Below are positions 52,927-61,255 of a stretch of 64,000 nucleotides of DNA, piece after piece. The stretch lies in assembly GCF_001612825.1 (NCBI RefSeq), contig NZ_BDBE01000034.1:124001-188000 (forward strand), written 5' to 3'. The notes beneath the pieces are model-generated. The model did no database searches. It was given only the letters and a program-made list of their open reading frames with translations, and was not told the DNA's origin. Source of the stretch: Nocardia caishijiensis NBRC 108228 (GTDB taxonomy: Bacteria; Actinomycetota; Actinomycetes; Mycobacteriales; Mycobacteriaceae). The position numbers and the translations under genes were made by a program. How positions within the stretch are numbered: the stretch's first letter is position 1; each line of letters begins with the position of its first letter.

Positions 52927-54444
52927 GTGGTGGGCGAGATCGTCGACGGGCGCTACGAGATCACCGGGGTGCTCGGCGCGGGCGGCATGGGTGAGGTGCT
53001 GTCGGGCTACGACACCGTGCTCGACCGGCCCGTCGCCGTCAAGCGGATCGCGGTGCGGCAGTTCGCTTCCCGTGCCGATCTCGTCGACGAGTTCGTCGCG
53101 CGCTTCCGGCGCGAGGCCCGGGTGACCGCGCGGATCCGGCATCACGGGGTGCCGCAGGTGTTCGACGCCGTGCTCGACGCGCGCGCCGACAGTGTGTACC
53201 TGGTGATGGAGCACATCGACGGCGTGACGCTGCGCGACCACCTGGCCGAGATCGGTGAGTTGCCGCTCGGCTGGGCTGTCGCGATCGCCGCGCAGATCGC
53301 GACGGTACTGTCGTACGCCCATGTGCTGCCGGTGGTGCACCGGGACCTGAAACCGGCCAATATCGTGATCGCCCGCGACGGCACGGTGAAGGTGATCGAC
53401 TTCGGGATCGCGGCGCTGCTCGACGGGAGCACCGGCCGGATCACCAGAACGGGATCGGTGCTCGGCACCGCCGCCTACATGCCACCCGAGTTGGTGAACG
53501 GGCAGGAGGCGGGCCCACGCGCCGACCTGTACGCACTGGGTTGTGTGCTCCACGAGATGCTCAGTGGGCGACGGGTTTTCGAGGCCCGCTCGGAGTTCGA
53601 CACCCACAATCGGCACCTGTCCGAGCCGCCGACGCCGCTGCGCGCCCTGCGTCGTGACGTGCCCGCGCCGATCGAAGCGCTCGTCCTCGAGCTGCTGGCC
53701 AAGGATCCGACGCAGCGGCCGTCGAGCGCGCGGCTCGTCTACGAGCGGCTGCTGCCGTTCCTGCCCGCACCGGGTGCCCCCGAGGACGCCGCCGCGCGCA
53801 CCCACCCCGACCCGACGCGGATCTTCCGCCGACCAAATCCGCCCGCCGACCTCCCGATGGACCCCGCTCCACGCGATCCGCCGCCGCGCGATCCGCCCGC
53901 CACCGGACTGGCCGAGGCCGCCGCACGGTATCGCGAACTGTTCGCGCTCGGCCGCACCGCGCAGGCAGCCGACGTGCTGCTCGGCATCGTGGACCAGGCC
54001 GAACAACGCTTCGGGCCCGACAGCCCGCAGCTCGGCGACCTGCACCGCGATATCGCCACCGCGCTCGAACATTCCGGTGAACAACGCCGCGCGCTGGCGC
54101 AGTGGCAGCGGGTCGAGGCGATCGAGGCGGCCACCGGCACCGGGGGCAGACGGGCACGCGTGGCCGCGATCGGCTGTCGCGCCGCCCTCGGCGAACTCAC
54201 CCCCGCCGCCGCGGTCGACGAGCTGTACCGGATGCTCGGCGAAATACGGTCGGCCGACAACGAATTCGGCGACGAGGCGTTGCTGGTCCGGCTCGCCCTC
54301 GCCGAGCAGCTGCCCGCCGCCGGTGACCACGCGCGGGCGGCGCGGTTCGTCGCCCGGTTGCGCGACGACCTCGCCGTGCTGCGGCCACCCGAGGATGCGA
54401 TGCGCCGCCGGATCGAGGCGCTGGCGGCCGAACTCCGTTGCTGA
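52927..54444 (+). CDS. Hanks-type Ser/Thr protein kinase with TPR-like C-terminus
   Basis: 505 residues from GTG 52927. Gly loop GAGGMGEV, Lys39 (AVKRI), HRDLKPAN with catalytic Asp140, DFG at 158-160, and MPPEL, so all catalytic elements are intact. After a Pro-rich linker (~285-330) comes a helical repeat region (YRELFALGRTAQAADVLLGIVDQAEQRFGPDSPQLGDLHRDIATALEHSGEQ split over several helices) resembling TPRs. No membrane segment. A GTG at 52867 overlapping the methyltransferase stop (GTGA) would add 20 residues; family length favours 52927. Confidence 0.87.
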   Translation: MVGEIVDGRYEITGVLGAGGMGEVLSGYDTVLDRPVAVKRIAVRQFASRADLVDEFVARFRREARVTARIRHHGVPQVFDAVLDARADSVYLVMEHIDGVTLRDHLAEIGELPLGWAVAIAAQIATVLSYAHVLPVVHRDLKPANIVIARDGTVKVIDFGIAALLDGSTGRITRTGSVLGTAAYMPPELVNGQEAGPRADLYALGCVLHEMLSGRRVFEARSEFDTHNRHLSEPPTPLRALRRDVPAPIEALVLELLAKDPTQRPSSARLVYERLLPFLPAPGAPEDAAARTHPDPTRIFRRPNPPADLPMDPAPRDPPPRDPPATGLAEAAARYRELFALGRTAQAADVLLGIVDQAEQRFGPDSPQLGDLHRDIATALEHSGEQRRALAQWQRVEAIEAATGTGGRRARVAAIGCRAALGELTPAAAVDELYRMLGEIRSADNEFGDEALLVRLALAEQLPAAGDHARAARFVARLRDDLAVLRPPEDAMRRRIEALAAELRC

Positions 54445-54516
54445 GGTGCGTGCGGGGTGTTCCCGGCGGAGTAAGCTGCTCGCATCGCTGACAGGGGACG
54501 GTGTCGGCCATCGGAA

Positions 54517-55590
54517 GTGGAGATCGCGGGCGTGCAGTGGGTCGGCAGAATCGGCTGGGTCGTCGGGCTGTTGGCCGGAGCCTTCGGGGTTCTGCTCGGC
54601 AGCGTCGGATACTTCACCGGTATCGGCAACGACAGTCCGTTCGAAATCACCCTGGCCGTGGTGTTCTTCGGCGCGGGGTGTGCGCTGGCGGGCGTCTCGA
54701 TCTGGCAGCTCGTCGTCGGTGACCGCCACAAGCGGCGCACCTACTCCCGGCAGCCCCGGCACACCCCGCCCTCAGGCATCCCGTATGCGGGTGGCACGGG
54801 TTCCGCGCACATCGGCCCTCGTGCCGCGGGCCCCGCATATCTCGGGCCTCCGGTAGGTCACACACCCGATGGCACACCGCCTTGGGGTCATCCGATCGGT
54901 CCGATGCCACCTGTCACCCCGCCGAAGCCCGTCCCGGATACGGCCTACACCCCGCCCTCGGCCCCGATCGCTGCCACCGTCACCCAGATTCCCGAATGGG
55001 TGACCAGCACCCGCGGCATCCACCACTGGCTCCCCACCGGCATCCCCTACGCGAGCGCACCGACCAGCGTCCTCGGTTCCCCGCTCGACCTCGACCGCGA
55101 CAGCGCCGCGACCATTCCGGTCCGGGTGCGTGACGCGGTCCGCGAGATCATCACCATCGAGGGCCCGATCGAACGCGGCCGCCTGGTCACCCTGGTCGCG
55201 CAACGCTTCGGCGTGCCGAAACCCTCCGAGAAGCAACAGATCTGTGTCCTCGGCCAAGTCCCCGAAGCCCTTGTGCGCGCGACCCCGCTCGGCGTCTTCG
55301 TCTGGCCGTCCGACCTGGACCCCGCCACCTGGCGCGGCTTCCGCTTCACCACCCCCGGCACGACCCGCCCCATCGACACCATCTGCGGCGAGGAGCTCGC
55401 GAACGCGATAACCCATGTCGCCCAGCACAATCGTCCCACCTTCGACGACCTCGTCTGGTCCACGCTCACCCAGTTCGCCCACGAACGCACCGGGATCGCC
55501 GAAGACCGCATCGAAGCCGCCCTCACCCTCGCCACCCGCCGCGGCCGCCTCACCACCGACCCCGACGGCCGCTACCGTCCGCTGAACTGA
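54517..55590 (+). CDS. Membrane protein with C-terminal DUF3320-like domain
   Basis: 357 residues. Two N-terminal membrane helices (GWVVGLLAGAFGVLLGSVGYF and ITLAVVFFGAGCALAGVSIW), a Pro/Gly/His-rich linker (~75-150), then a C-terminal domain: VRDAVREIITIEGPIERGRLVTLVAQRFGV, FVWPSDLDP, TRPIDTICGEELANAI and a final helical part. This order (xxEGPIxxxRLxxxxAxxFGV ... FxWPxxxDP ... R...I...EL) matches my recollection of DUF3320, usually found at the end of large DUF4011/RecD-like helicases. Here it is separated from any helicase and tied to the membrane. GTG start weak; GTG 54532 is an alternative. 72 bases after the kinase. Confidence 0.72.
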   Translation: MEIAGVQWVGRIGWVVGLLAGAFGVLLGSVGYFTGIGNDSPFEITLAVVFFGAGCALAGVSIWQLVVGDRHKRRTYSRQPRHTPPSGIPYAGGTGSAHIGPRAAGPAYLGPPVGHTPDGTPPWGHPIGPMPPVTPPKPVPDTAYTPPSAPIAATVTQIPEWVTSTRGIHHWLPTGIPYASAPTSVLGSPLDLDRDSAATIPVRVRDAVREIITIEGPIERGRLVTLVAQRFGVPKPSEKQQICVLGQVPEALVRATPLGVFVWPSDLDPATWRGFRFTTPGTTRPIDTICGEELANAITHVAQHNRPTFDDLVWSTLTQFAHERTGIAEDRIEAALTLATRRGRLTTDPDGRYRPLN

Positions 55591-55634
55591 TCTGTGAATG
55601 CCCCAACGGCTCGACTCCGCCGAGTGGATGTCGG

Positions 55635-55952
55635 CTAGGCGGGTAAGGCGGGGGCGGTGCGGGTGTGGGTCACCTCGGGGGCGACGGTGACGATGTCGCA
55701 GGCGGCGAGCAGGGTGTGCGGGAAGGCGTCACCCAGGTGGGCCAGGCTCGGCATGACCACGGCCGAGGCGGAGGTGGCGGCGACCACCTCGAGCAGGCGG
55801 CCGAGCGGATCGGTGGTGCGGTCGCTGAAGGCCACGGTCTTGGTGAAGCGGTAGCCGAGGCGTTCGGCTAGGGAACGGATCTGCGTTTCGTCCCATGACT
55901 GGGCGACACCCGAGATGTCGCGGCGCAGATATCCGATCGCCGGTGGCTTCAT
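55635..55952 (-). CDS. Stand-alone resolvase-like N-terminal domain protein
   Basis: 105 residues. IGYLRRDISGVAQSWDETQIRSLAERLGYRF and the following beta-alpha units resemble the catalytic domain of serine recombinases (IGYxRxS...Q...L...G), but the DNA-binding part is missing and the RxS motif is altered to RRDIS. Recombination activity is unlikely. ATG 55952 follows a TACGGT -10 by seven bases; ATG 55958 is an alternative. It converges on the DUF3320-like gene and marks the right edge of the accessory region. Confidence 0.65.
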   Translation of the reverse strand: MKPPAIGYLRRDISGVAQSWDETQIRSLAERLGYRFTKTVAFSDRTTDPLGRLLEVVAATSASAVVMPSLAHLGDAFPHTLLAACDIVTVAPEVTHTRTAPALPA

Positions 55953-55959
55953 GGGCATG

Positions 55960-55965
55960 ACCGTA
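55960..55965 (-). promoter_or_regulatory. -10 hexamer TACGGT of the resolvase-like gene (leaderless)
   Basis: Minus-strand TACGGT, seven bases, then ATG 55952; no ribosome-binding site. Confidence 0.5.
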
Positions 55966-56053
55966 CCGGCGCGGAGTGTCGCAGTCGTGAACGCGAGCGA
56001 ACGCGAGTCGAATTCGCAATCCTACCGAGACCCATTCGCGCGCGAATCGAGTG

Positions 56054-57055
56054 CTACCACGCCTCATTGGAGATCAGCGCGGTGAGCAACTGCCGGATCG
56101 CGGCGACCCGACGCTCCACGCCGGGCAGCTGATCGAGCGCGCACTCGGGATCGGCGGGCGGCCCGAGGTGGGTGCAGCCGCGCGGACAGTCTTCGATGGC
56201 GTCGGCGAGATCGGTGAACGAGGCGATCACGTCGTCGGGAGTGATGTGGGCCAGACCGAACGACCGCACACCCGGCGTGTCGATCACCCACCCACCGCCG
56301 GGCAACGGCAACGCCACCGACTGGGTGGAGGTGTGCTTGCCCTTACCCACCCCGGACACCTCGCCGACGGCCCGATACGCGTCGGGCACAAGACGATTCA
56401 CCATCGTCGACTTGCCGACCCCGGAGTGGCCGATGAGCGCGGTGAGCCGGTCGCGCAGGATCTCGACGACCGGCTCGATCGGATCATCGATCCCCGCATA
56501 CAGGATCTCGAGCTCCAAACCCTCGAAGGCCGAAGCGAATTCGGACTCCGCCACCAGATCACGTTTGGTGAGCACCAGAATCGGTTCCAGCCCACCGGCA
56601 TACGCGGCCACCATGGCCCGCTCGACGAAACCCGTGCGCGGCGGCGGATCGGCCAGGGCGACGACGATGAACAACTGCTCGGCGTTGGCGACGACGATCC
56701 GTTCGAACGGATCGGTGTCGTCGGCGGTGCGCCGCAACACCGTTCGCCGGTCCGCGACCCGCACGATCCGGGCCAGACTGTCGGGCTTGCCGGTGAGATC
56801 ACCGACCACCCCCACCTGGTCGCCGACGACGATCGGGGTACGGCCCAGTTCGCGCGCCCGCATGGCGACGATGCGCCGGTCGGGATCACCGTCGAGGACG
56901 CAGCCCCACCGGCCCCGGTCCACCGCGACGACCATGGCGTCCTCGGCGTCGTTGTGCTGCGGCCGGGTCTTGGTGCGTGGGCGGGAGGCCTTGCCGGGAC
57001 GAACCCGCACATCGGATTCGTCGTAGCTGGCCGCGGTGCGTCCTCGGCGACTCAG
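56054..57055 (-). CDS. rsgA: Ribosome small-subunit GTPase RsgA, probable CTG start
   Basis: Late 30S assembly GTPase, 333 residues from CTG 57055. Circularly permuted G motifs: G4 TKRD, G1 GHSGVGKST, G3 DTPG; zinc motif CPRGCTHLGPPADPEC near the end. The next usable start is GTG 57010, but that would remove the stretch SYDESDV, which I recall as conserved in mycobacterial RsgA. No ATG, GTG or TTG exists upstream, while AAGGAG lies seven bases before the CTG, which overlaps the aroA stop (CTGA). Operon aroA-rsgA. Confidence 0.88.
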   Translation of the reverse strand: MSRRGRTAASYDESDVRVRPGKASRPRTKTRPQHNDAEDAMVVAVDRGRWGCVLDGDPDRRIVAMRARELGRTPIVVGDQVGVVGDLTGKPDSLARIVRVADRRTVLRRTADDTDPFERIVVANAEQLFIVVALADPPPRTGFVERAMVAAYAGGLEPILVLTKRDLVAESEFASAFEGLELEILYAGIDDPIEPVVEILRDRLTALIGHSGVGKSTMVNRLVPDAYRAVGEVSGVGKGKHTSTQSVALPLPGGGWVIDTPGVRSFGLAHITPDDVIASFTDLADAIEDCPRGCTHLGPPADPECALDQLPGVERRVAAIRQLLTALISNEAW

Positions 57056-58344
57056 CGCGCCACTCCTTCACCCGATAACGCGGGCGCCAGCATCTGCTCC
57101 CACAGTGCGACGAAGGTCGGCAGGGTCTTGGCGGTGGTGCCGATGTCCTCGATCTCGACGCCGGGCACCCGCAGGCCGAGAATCGCACCGGCGGTGGCCA
57201 TCCGGTGGTCGGCGTAGGAGTGCCACTGCCCGCCGTGCAGCGGGGTCGGCACGATCTCGAGCCCGTCGGCGGTCTCGGTGACCTTGCCGCCGAGCCGGTT
57301 GATCTCCGCGGACAGCGCTGCGAGACGGTCGGTTTCGTGTCCGCGCAGATGCGCGATGCCACGCAGCACCGAGGGCGAGTCGGCCAGCGCGGCCAACGCG
57401 GCGACGGTGGGGGTGAGCTCGCCGACATCGTGCAGATCGATATCGATACCCGCCAGCCGTTCCGGCCCGCGCACGGTGAGGATCCCGTCGAAGACGCGGG
57501 CCTCGGCGCCCATGCGGACCAGGATCTCGCGGATCACGTCACCGGGCTGGGTGGTGCCGCGCGGCCACATCGGCACACTCACCTCGCCACCGGTGACCGC
57601 GGCCGCCGCCAGGAACGGCGTCGCGTTGGACAGGTCGGGTTCGATCTCCCAGTCGACGGCGCGGATCGGGCCCGGCGCCACCGTCCAGGTCTGCGCGCCG
57701 CGCACGTCGCTCGGCGTGGTGACGGTGACATCCGCGCGGCGCAGCATCTCCACCGTCATCTCGATGTGCGGCATCGAGGGCAGCACACCGCCGCTGTGGT
57801 TGACGGTGATGCCCTGCTCGAAACGGGCCGCCGAGAGCAGCAGGCCCGAGACGAACTGCGAGGAGCCGGAGGCGTCGATGGTGACCTCGCCGCCGCGCAG
57901 CGCCCCGGTGCCGTGTACCACGAACGGCAGCGCGTCGCCCTCGATGTCGAGGCCGAGGGCGCGCAGCGCGTCGAGGATGGTCGACAGCGGCCGGTGCCTG
58001 GCCTGCTCGTCGCCGAAGAAGGCGACATCACCGGTGGCCAGGGCGGCGGCGGGCGGCAGGAATCGCATGATGGTGCCCGCGAGACCGCAGTCGACGGCGG
58101 CGCTGTGCAGCGGCGCCGGGGTCACCTCGAGCGTTTCGGCGTCGCCGACGATCTCGGTGCCGAGGGCGCGCAGGGCGCCGATCATCAGATCGGTGTCGCG
58201 GCTGCGCAGGGCGCCGGTGAGGGTGGACGGCCCATCGGCCAGTGCGGCGAGGATGAGCGCGCGATTGGTGATGGATTTCGAACCGGGCAGGGTCACGGTC
58301 GCGTGGACGGGGACCTCGATGTGGGGCGCTGGCCAGAAACTCAC
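57052..58344 (-). CDS. aroA: 3-phosphoshikimate 1-carboxyvinyltransferase (EPSP synthase)
   Basis: Shikimate-pathway enzyme, 430 residues. LPGSKSITNRAL near residue 20, DCGLAGTIMRF, GSSQFVSGLLL, EPDLSNATPFLAAAA, and the C-terminal DHRMATAGAILGL. GTG 58344 has GAGAGGA about nine bases upstream; ATG 58362 is possible and longer frames are not supported. Divergent from the SRAP gene. Confidence 0.95.
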   Translation of the reverse strand: MSFWPAPHIEVPVHATVTLPGSKSITNRALILAALADGPSTLTGALRSRDTDLMIGALRALGTEIVGDAETLEVTPAPLHSAAVDCGLAGTIMRFLPPAAALATGDVAFFGDEQARHRPLSTILDALRALGLDIEGDALPFVVHGTGALRGGEVTIDASGSSQFVSGLLLSAARFEQGITVNHSGGVLPSMPHIEMTVEMLRRADVTVTTPSDVRGAQTWTVAPGPIRAVDWEIEPDLSNATPFLAAAAVTGGEVSVPMWPRGTTQPGDVIREILVRMGAEARVFDGILTVRGPERLAGIDIDLHDVGELTPTVAALAALADSPSVLRGIAHLRGHETDRLAALSAEINRLGGKVTETADGLEIVPTPLHGGQWHSYADHRMATAGAILGLRVPGVEIEDIGTTAKTLPTFVALWEQMLAPALSGEGVAR

Positions 58345-58447
58345 CCGCCCATCCTCTCTCATGTGCGGACCGGACACACGGGTGGCGTAGGAATTCGCGT
58401 CGCCGCGTCGGCCGAACTTGTCGGACTCCGGTGCCACCATGGTTCTC

Positions 58448-59221
58448 ATGTGCGGACGATATGCGACTACGACCAACCCCGGTCGCCTGGCGGCCGAGCT
58501 CGACGCGGTCGACGAAACCGACCTCGACGACCCCGACGAGACGGTGAGCTACAACGTGGCCCCGACCAGCCAGGTGCTCACCGTGGTCGAACGCCACGAG
58601 CACGAGCATCCCGACGACGATCCGCGCCTGCGGATCCGCCGGATGCGCTGGGGGTTGATCCCGCACTGGACCAAGGCGGCCGAGCCGGGTGTTCCGGCCA
58701 AGGGTAAACCGCTGTTCAACGCGCGGGCCGACAAGATCGTCACGGCACCGTCGTTCCGTGACTCGGCCAAGTCCAAGCGGTGCCTCGTCCCGATGGACGG
58801 CTGGTACGAGTGGCTCGTCGAGCCCGCGCCGACCGGCAAGGGCAAGGCGGTCAAGAAACCGTTCTTCATGTCCCACGCCGACGGCTCGCGGATCTATATG
58901 GCCGGGCTGTGGTCGGTGTGGCGGGATCGCGGCACACCGGACGCGCAGCCGCTGATGTCGTGCACCATTCTCACCACCGACGCCGTCGGCGATCTCGCCC
59001 GCGTCCACGACCGCATGCCGTTGCCGATGCCGCGTACGTACTGGGACGCCTGGCTCGACCCGGATCACCCGGCCCCGGCCGAATTACTCGGTGGCCCGGC
59101 GGCCGACGAGGTGTCGAACATCGTCGTGCGCCCGGTGTCCACGCTGGTGAACAATGTGCGCAACAACGGCCCCGAACTGCTGGTTCCCGACGAAGAGGCC
59201 GGGCAGACCACACTGCTGTGA
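58448..59221 (+). CDS. SRAP family protein (YedK/HMCES), abasic-site sensor
   Basis: Forms a thiazolidine crosslink with abasic sites in single-stranded DNA. 257 residues; the start must be ATG 58448, because the catalytic Cys is residue 2 (MCGRY). Other active-site residues: Asn91 (FNARAD), Glu121 (GWYEW) and His187 (VHDRMP). VSYNVAPT and RWGLIPHW are typical. Divergent from aroA with ~100 bases between. Confidence 0.93.
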   Translation: MCGRYATTTNPGRLAAELDAVDETDLDDPDETVSYNVAPTSQVLTVVERHEHEHPDDDPRLRIRRMRWGLIPHWTKAAEPGVPAKGKPLFNARADKIVTAPSFRDSAKSKRCLVPMDGWYEWLVEPAPTGKGKAVKKPFFMSHADGSRIYMAGLWSVWRDRGTPDAQPLMSCTILTTDAVGDLARVHDRMPLPMPRTYWDAWLDPDHPAPAELLGGPAADEVSNIVVRPVSTLVNNVRNNGPELLVPDEEAGQTTLL

Positions 59222-59244
59222 TCGTGCCCGGCCGCCTGGGGAAC

Positions 59245-59562
59245 TCAGAGCGGGCAGGGCACCGAATCGGTGGCGATGTTCAGACCGCACTTGATGGCGC
59301 CGGTCACCAGGTCGATGATCTCGGTGGCCAGTCCGCCGCCGAGGTTCTCCGTCTTCTCGGCCTGTTCGTTCTGCTCGGCCCCCGGCGCGTTCTTCGGGCT
59401 GGTGCCCTGACCGTTGAGCGGATAGTCGCCGGGATCGGTCGGCGCCGACGGGGCTACCGGCGGGATCGCGGCCGCGGGCACGGCGGCCTCCACGGCACCG
59501 AAGCCGAGCAGCAGGGCAAGGGACAGGGTGGCGATCGTCGAACGAGTGGACATTTCTCGCAT
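59245..59562 (-). CDS. Small secreted protein, unknown function
   Basis: 105 residues. Signal peptide MREMSTRSTIATLSLALLLG with an Ala-rich cleavage area (EAAVPAAA); the mature part has a Pro/Ala/Asp stretch, an acidic Gln/Glu segment (GAEQNEQAEKTEN) and the end LVTGAIKCGLNIATDSVPCPL with two cysteines likely disulfide-bonded. No family recognised. ATG 59562 has GAGGA upstream. Confidence 0.65.
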   Translation of the reverse strand: MREMSTRSTIATLSLALLLGFGAVEAAVPAAAIPPVAPSAPTDPGDYPLNGQGTSPKNAPGAEQNEQAEKTENLGGGLATEIIDLVTGAIKCGLNIATDSVPCPL

Positions 59563-59641
59563 CACATCCTCGGGTCAAATCGGTCGTACCGGGCGCGGAA
59601 TGCGTCGGTAGTGGATTCGGAACGAGACTGTGATCGGATTG

Positions 59642-60133
59642 CTACGCGGTGATCGGTGCCGTGACCGCGCCCGCCGCGCGCACCAGATCGGCGGGGGCGA
59701 GTTCGATCTCCAGGCCGCGTCGACCTGCGCTGCACAGCACCCGGTCCCACGCCAGTGCCGAGGCGTCGACGACGGTAGCCAGCTTTTTGCGCTGACCGAG
59801 CGGGGAGACCCCACCGAGGACGTACCCGGTGGTGCGTTCGGCCTTGGTCCTGTCGGCCATGCTCGCCTTCGCCGCGCCGAGCGCGGCCGCCGCGGCCTTG
59901 AGCGACAACTTGGCCGGAACCGGAAGGACCGCGACGGCCAGCGCGCCGGTGGAGAGCTCGATCACCAAGGTCTTGAACACCTGCGCCGCCACCACGCCCA
60001 GCGCGTAACCGAGCGCGTCGACGGCTTCGGCGCCGTAGGACTCCGCTCGCTGGTCGTGGGCATAGGAGTGGACCTCGTGCGCGATGTTCGCAACGGTGAG
60101 AACCCTGATCGCGGGCGTCGACGCGGCAGCCAT
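59642..60133 (-). CDS. ybaK: Cys-tRNA(Pro) deacylase, YbaK/EbsC family
   Basis: 163 residues. Hydrolyses mischarged Cys-tRNA(Pro). The core VFKTLVIELSTGALAVAVLPVPAKLSLKAAAAALG, GYVLGGVSPLGQRKK with the conserved GGxSPxGQ, and the Lys of FKTL are the family signatures. ATG 60133 follows a TAGGGT -10 by six bases. Divergent from sigH. Confidence 0.9.
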   Translation of the reverse strand: MAAASTPAIRVLTVANIAHEVHSYAHDQRAESYGAEAVDALGYALGVVAAQVFKTLVIELSTGALAVAVLPVPAKLSLKAAAAALGAAKASMADRTKAERTTGYVLGGVSPLGQRKKLATVVDASALAWDRVLCSAGRRGLEIELAPADLVRAAGAVTAPITA

Positions 60134-60139
60134 GTGCAC

Positions 60140-60145
60140 ACCCTA
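60140..60145 (-). promoter_or_regulatory. -10 hexamer TAGGGT of ybaK (leaderless)
   Basis: Minus-strand TAGGGT, six bases, then ATG 60133. Confidence 0.5.
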
Positions 60146-60159
60146 AAACCGGCCGATCG

Positions 60160-60185
60160 GGAACACCGGCGGGGGAGTGCCTGTT
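60160..60185 (+). promoter_or_regulatory. SigH/SigR-type autoregulatory promoter
   Basis: GGAAC (60160-60164), 18-base spacer, GTT (60183-60185): the known SigH/SigR consensus is GGAA(T/C)-N18/19-GTT. It lies 45 bases before the upstream sigH start. Confidence 0.7.
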
Positions 60186-60229
60186 GCACAGCAGTGACAC
60201 ACCCCCCCGAGACCCTGTGAGGAGAGATA

Positions 60230-60973
60230 GTGACACTGCTGCTCGAGGAGCGTCCCCTCGCGTCGGGGGACCTGCGATTGCCCACCGACACCGTGCTGCC
60301 GGTAGATTCGGTGGCTACGGCGATCGAAGGGATTGGTGTGACGAGCGACGATGACGTGGTGCCTGCCGAGGCGTCCGGCGCGCAAGTCGACGAAGCCGAG
60401 CTGGCGGCCCGGTTCGAGCGCGACGCGCTCCCGATGCTCGACCAGCTCTACGGCGCCGCGCTGCGCATGACCAGGAACCCGGCCGACGCCGAGGACCTGG
60501 TGCAGGAGACCTACGTCAAGGCGTTCCAGGGATTCAAGTCCTTCAAAGAGGGCACCAATCTGCGCGCCTGGCTGTACCGGATCCTGACCAACACCTACAT
60601 CAACTCCTACCGCAAGAAGCAGCGCCAGCCCGCGCAGTACCCGACCGACGAGATCACCGACTGGCAGCTGGCGGCCACCGCCGAGCACACCTCGACCGGT
60701 CTGCGTTCGGCCGAGGTGGAGGCCCTCGACGCCTTGCCCGACGACGAGATCAAGGCCGCGCTGCAGGAGTTGCCGGAGGAGTTCCGGATGGCGGTGTACT
60801 ACGCCGATGTCGAAGGGTTCCCGTACAAGGAAATCGCCGACATCATGGGCACTCCGATCGGTACCGTGATGTCGCGGCTGCACCGCGGCCGCAAGCAACT
60901 CAAAGGTCTGCTCGCCGGGGTGGCGCGCGACCGTGGATTCGACCGTGGGGAACGCCAGGAGGTAGTGAAGTGA
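60230..60973 (+). CDS. sigH: ECF sigma factor SigH (SigR-type), thiol-oxidative and heat stress
   Basis: 247 residues from GTG 60230 (GAGGAGAG upstream). Region 2 FERDALPMLDQLYGAALRMTRNPADAEDLVQETYVKAF, RAWLYRILTNTYINSYRKKQRQP, and region 4 ALPEEFRMAVYYADVEGFPYKEIADIMGTPIGTVMSRLHRGRKQL. A second start, GTG 60338 with AAGGGA well placed before it, would omit 36 residues that lie outside the conserved domains. Overlaps its anti-sigma gene by four bases. SigR of Streptomyces is known to have such long and short forms. Confidence 0.95.
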   Translation: MTLLLEERPLASGDLRLPTDTVLPVDSVATAIEGIGVTSDDDVVPAEASGAQVDEAELAARFERDALPMLDQLYGAALRMTRNPADAEDLVQETYVKAFQGFKSFKEGTNLRAWLYRILTNTYINSYRKKQRQPAQYPTDEITDWQLAATAEHTSTGLRSAEVEALDALPDDEIKAALQELPEEFRMAVYYADVEGFPYKEIADIMGTPIGTVMSRLHRGRKQLKGLLAGVARDRGFDRGERQEVVK

Positions 60974-61248
60974 GCGACCCCGATATGGAGATGGACTGCA
61001 CCGCCGTACTCGCGGATGTGTGGCTCATGCTCGACGGCGAATGCGACGAGGCCACGCGCGCGCGGTTGCAGGAACACATGGACCACTGCAGTCCCTGCAT
61101 CGAGGCGTACGGCATCGAGGAGAAGATCAAGGGTCTGCTCAACCGCAAGTGCGGTGGTGAGCACGCGCCCGAGGGTCTGCGGGAACGGCTGAAGGTGGAG
61201 ATCCACCGCTGCATCACCGTCACCAGGGTCGAGTCGACCGAGGGCTGA
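60970..61248 (+). CDS. rshA: Zinc-binding anti-sigma factor RshA/RsrA
   Basis: 92 residues. ZAS motif H36-x3-C40-x2-C43 (HMDHCSPC) plus Cys10 and Cys25: a redox-sensing zinc centre that releases SigH on oxidation. GTG overlaps the sigH stop (GTGA). Followed by a strong terminator. Confidence 0.94.
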   Translation: MSDPDMEMDCTAVLADVWLMLDGECDEATRARLQEHMDHCSPCIEAYGIEEKIKGLLNRKCGGEHAPEGLRERLKVEIHRCITVTRVESTEG

Positions 61249-61255
61249 CGGCAGC

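Noticed and set aside
55635..55952. Active serine recombinase
   Set aside because: Only the N-terminal fold is present, the RxS motif is altered and the DNA-binding part is absent.
58418..58447. Longer N-terminus of the SRAP protein
   Set aside because: The catalytic Cys must follow the initiator Met, so the start is ATG 58448.
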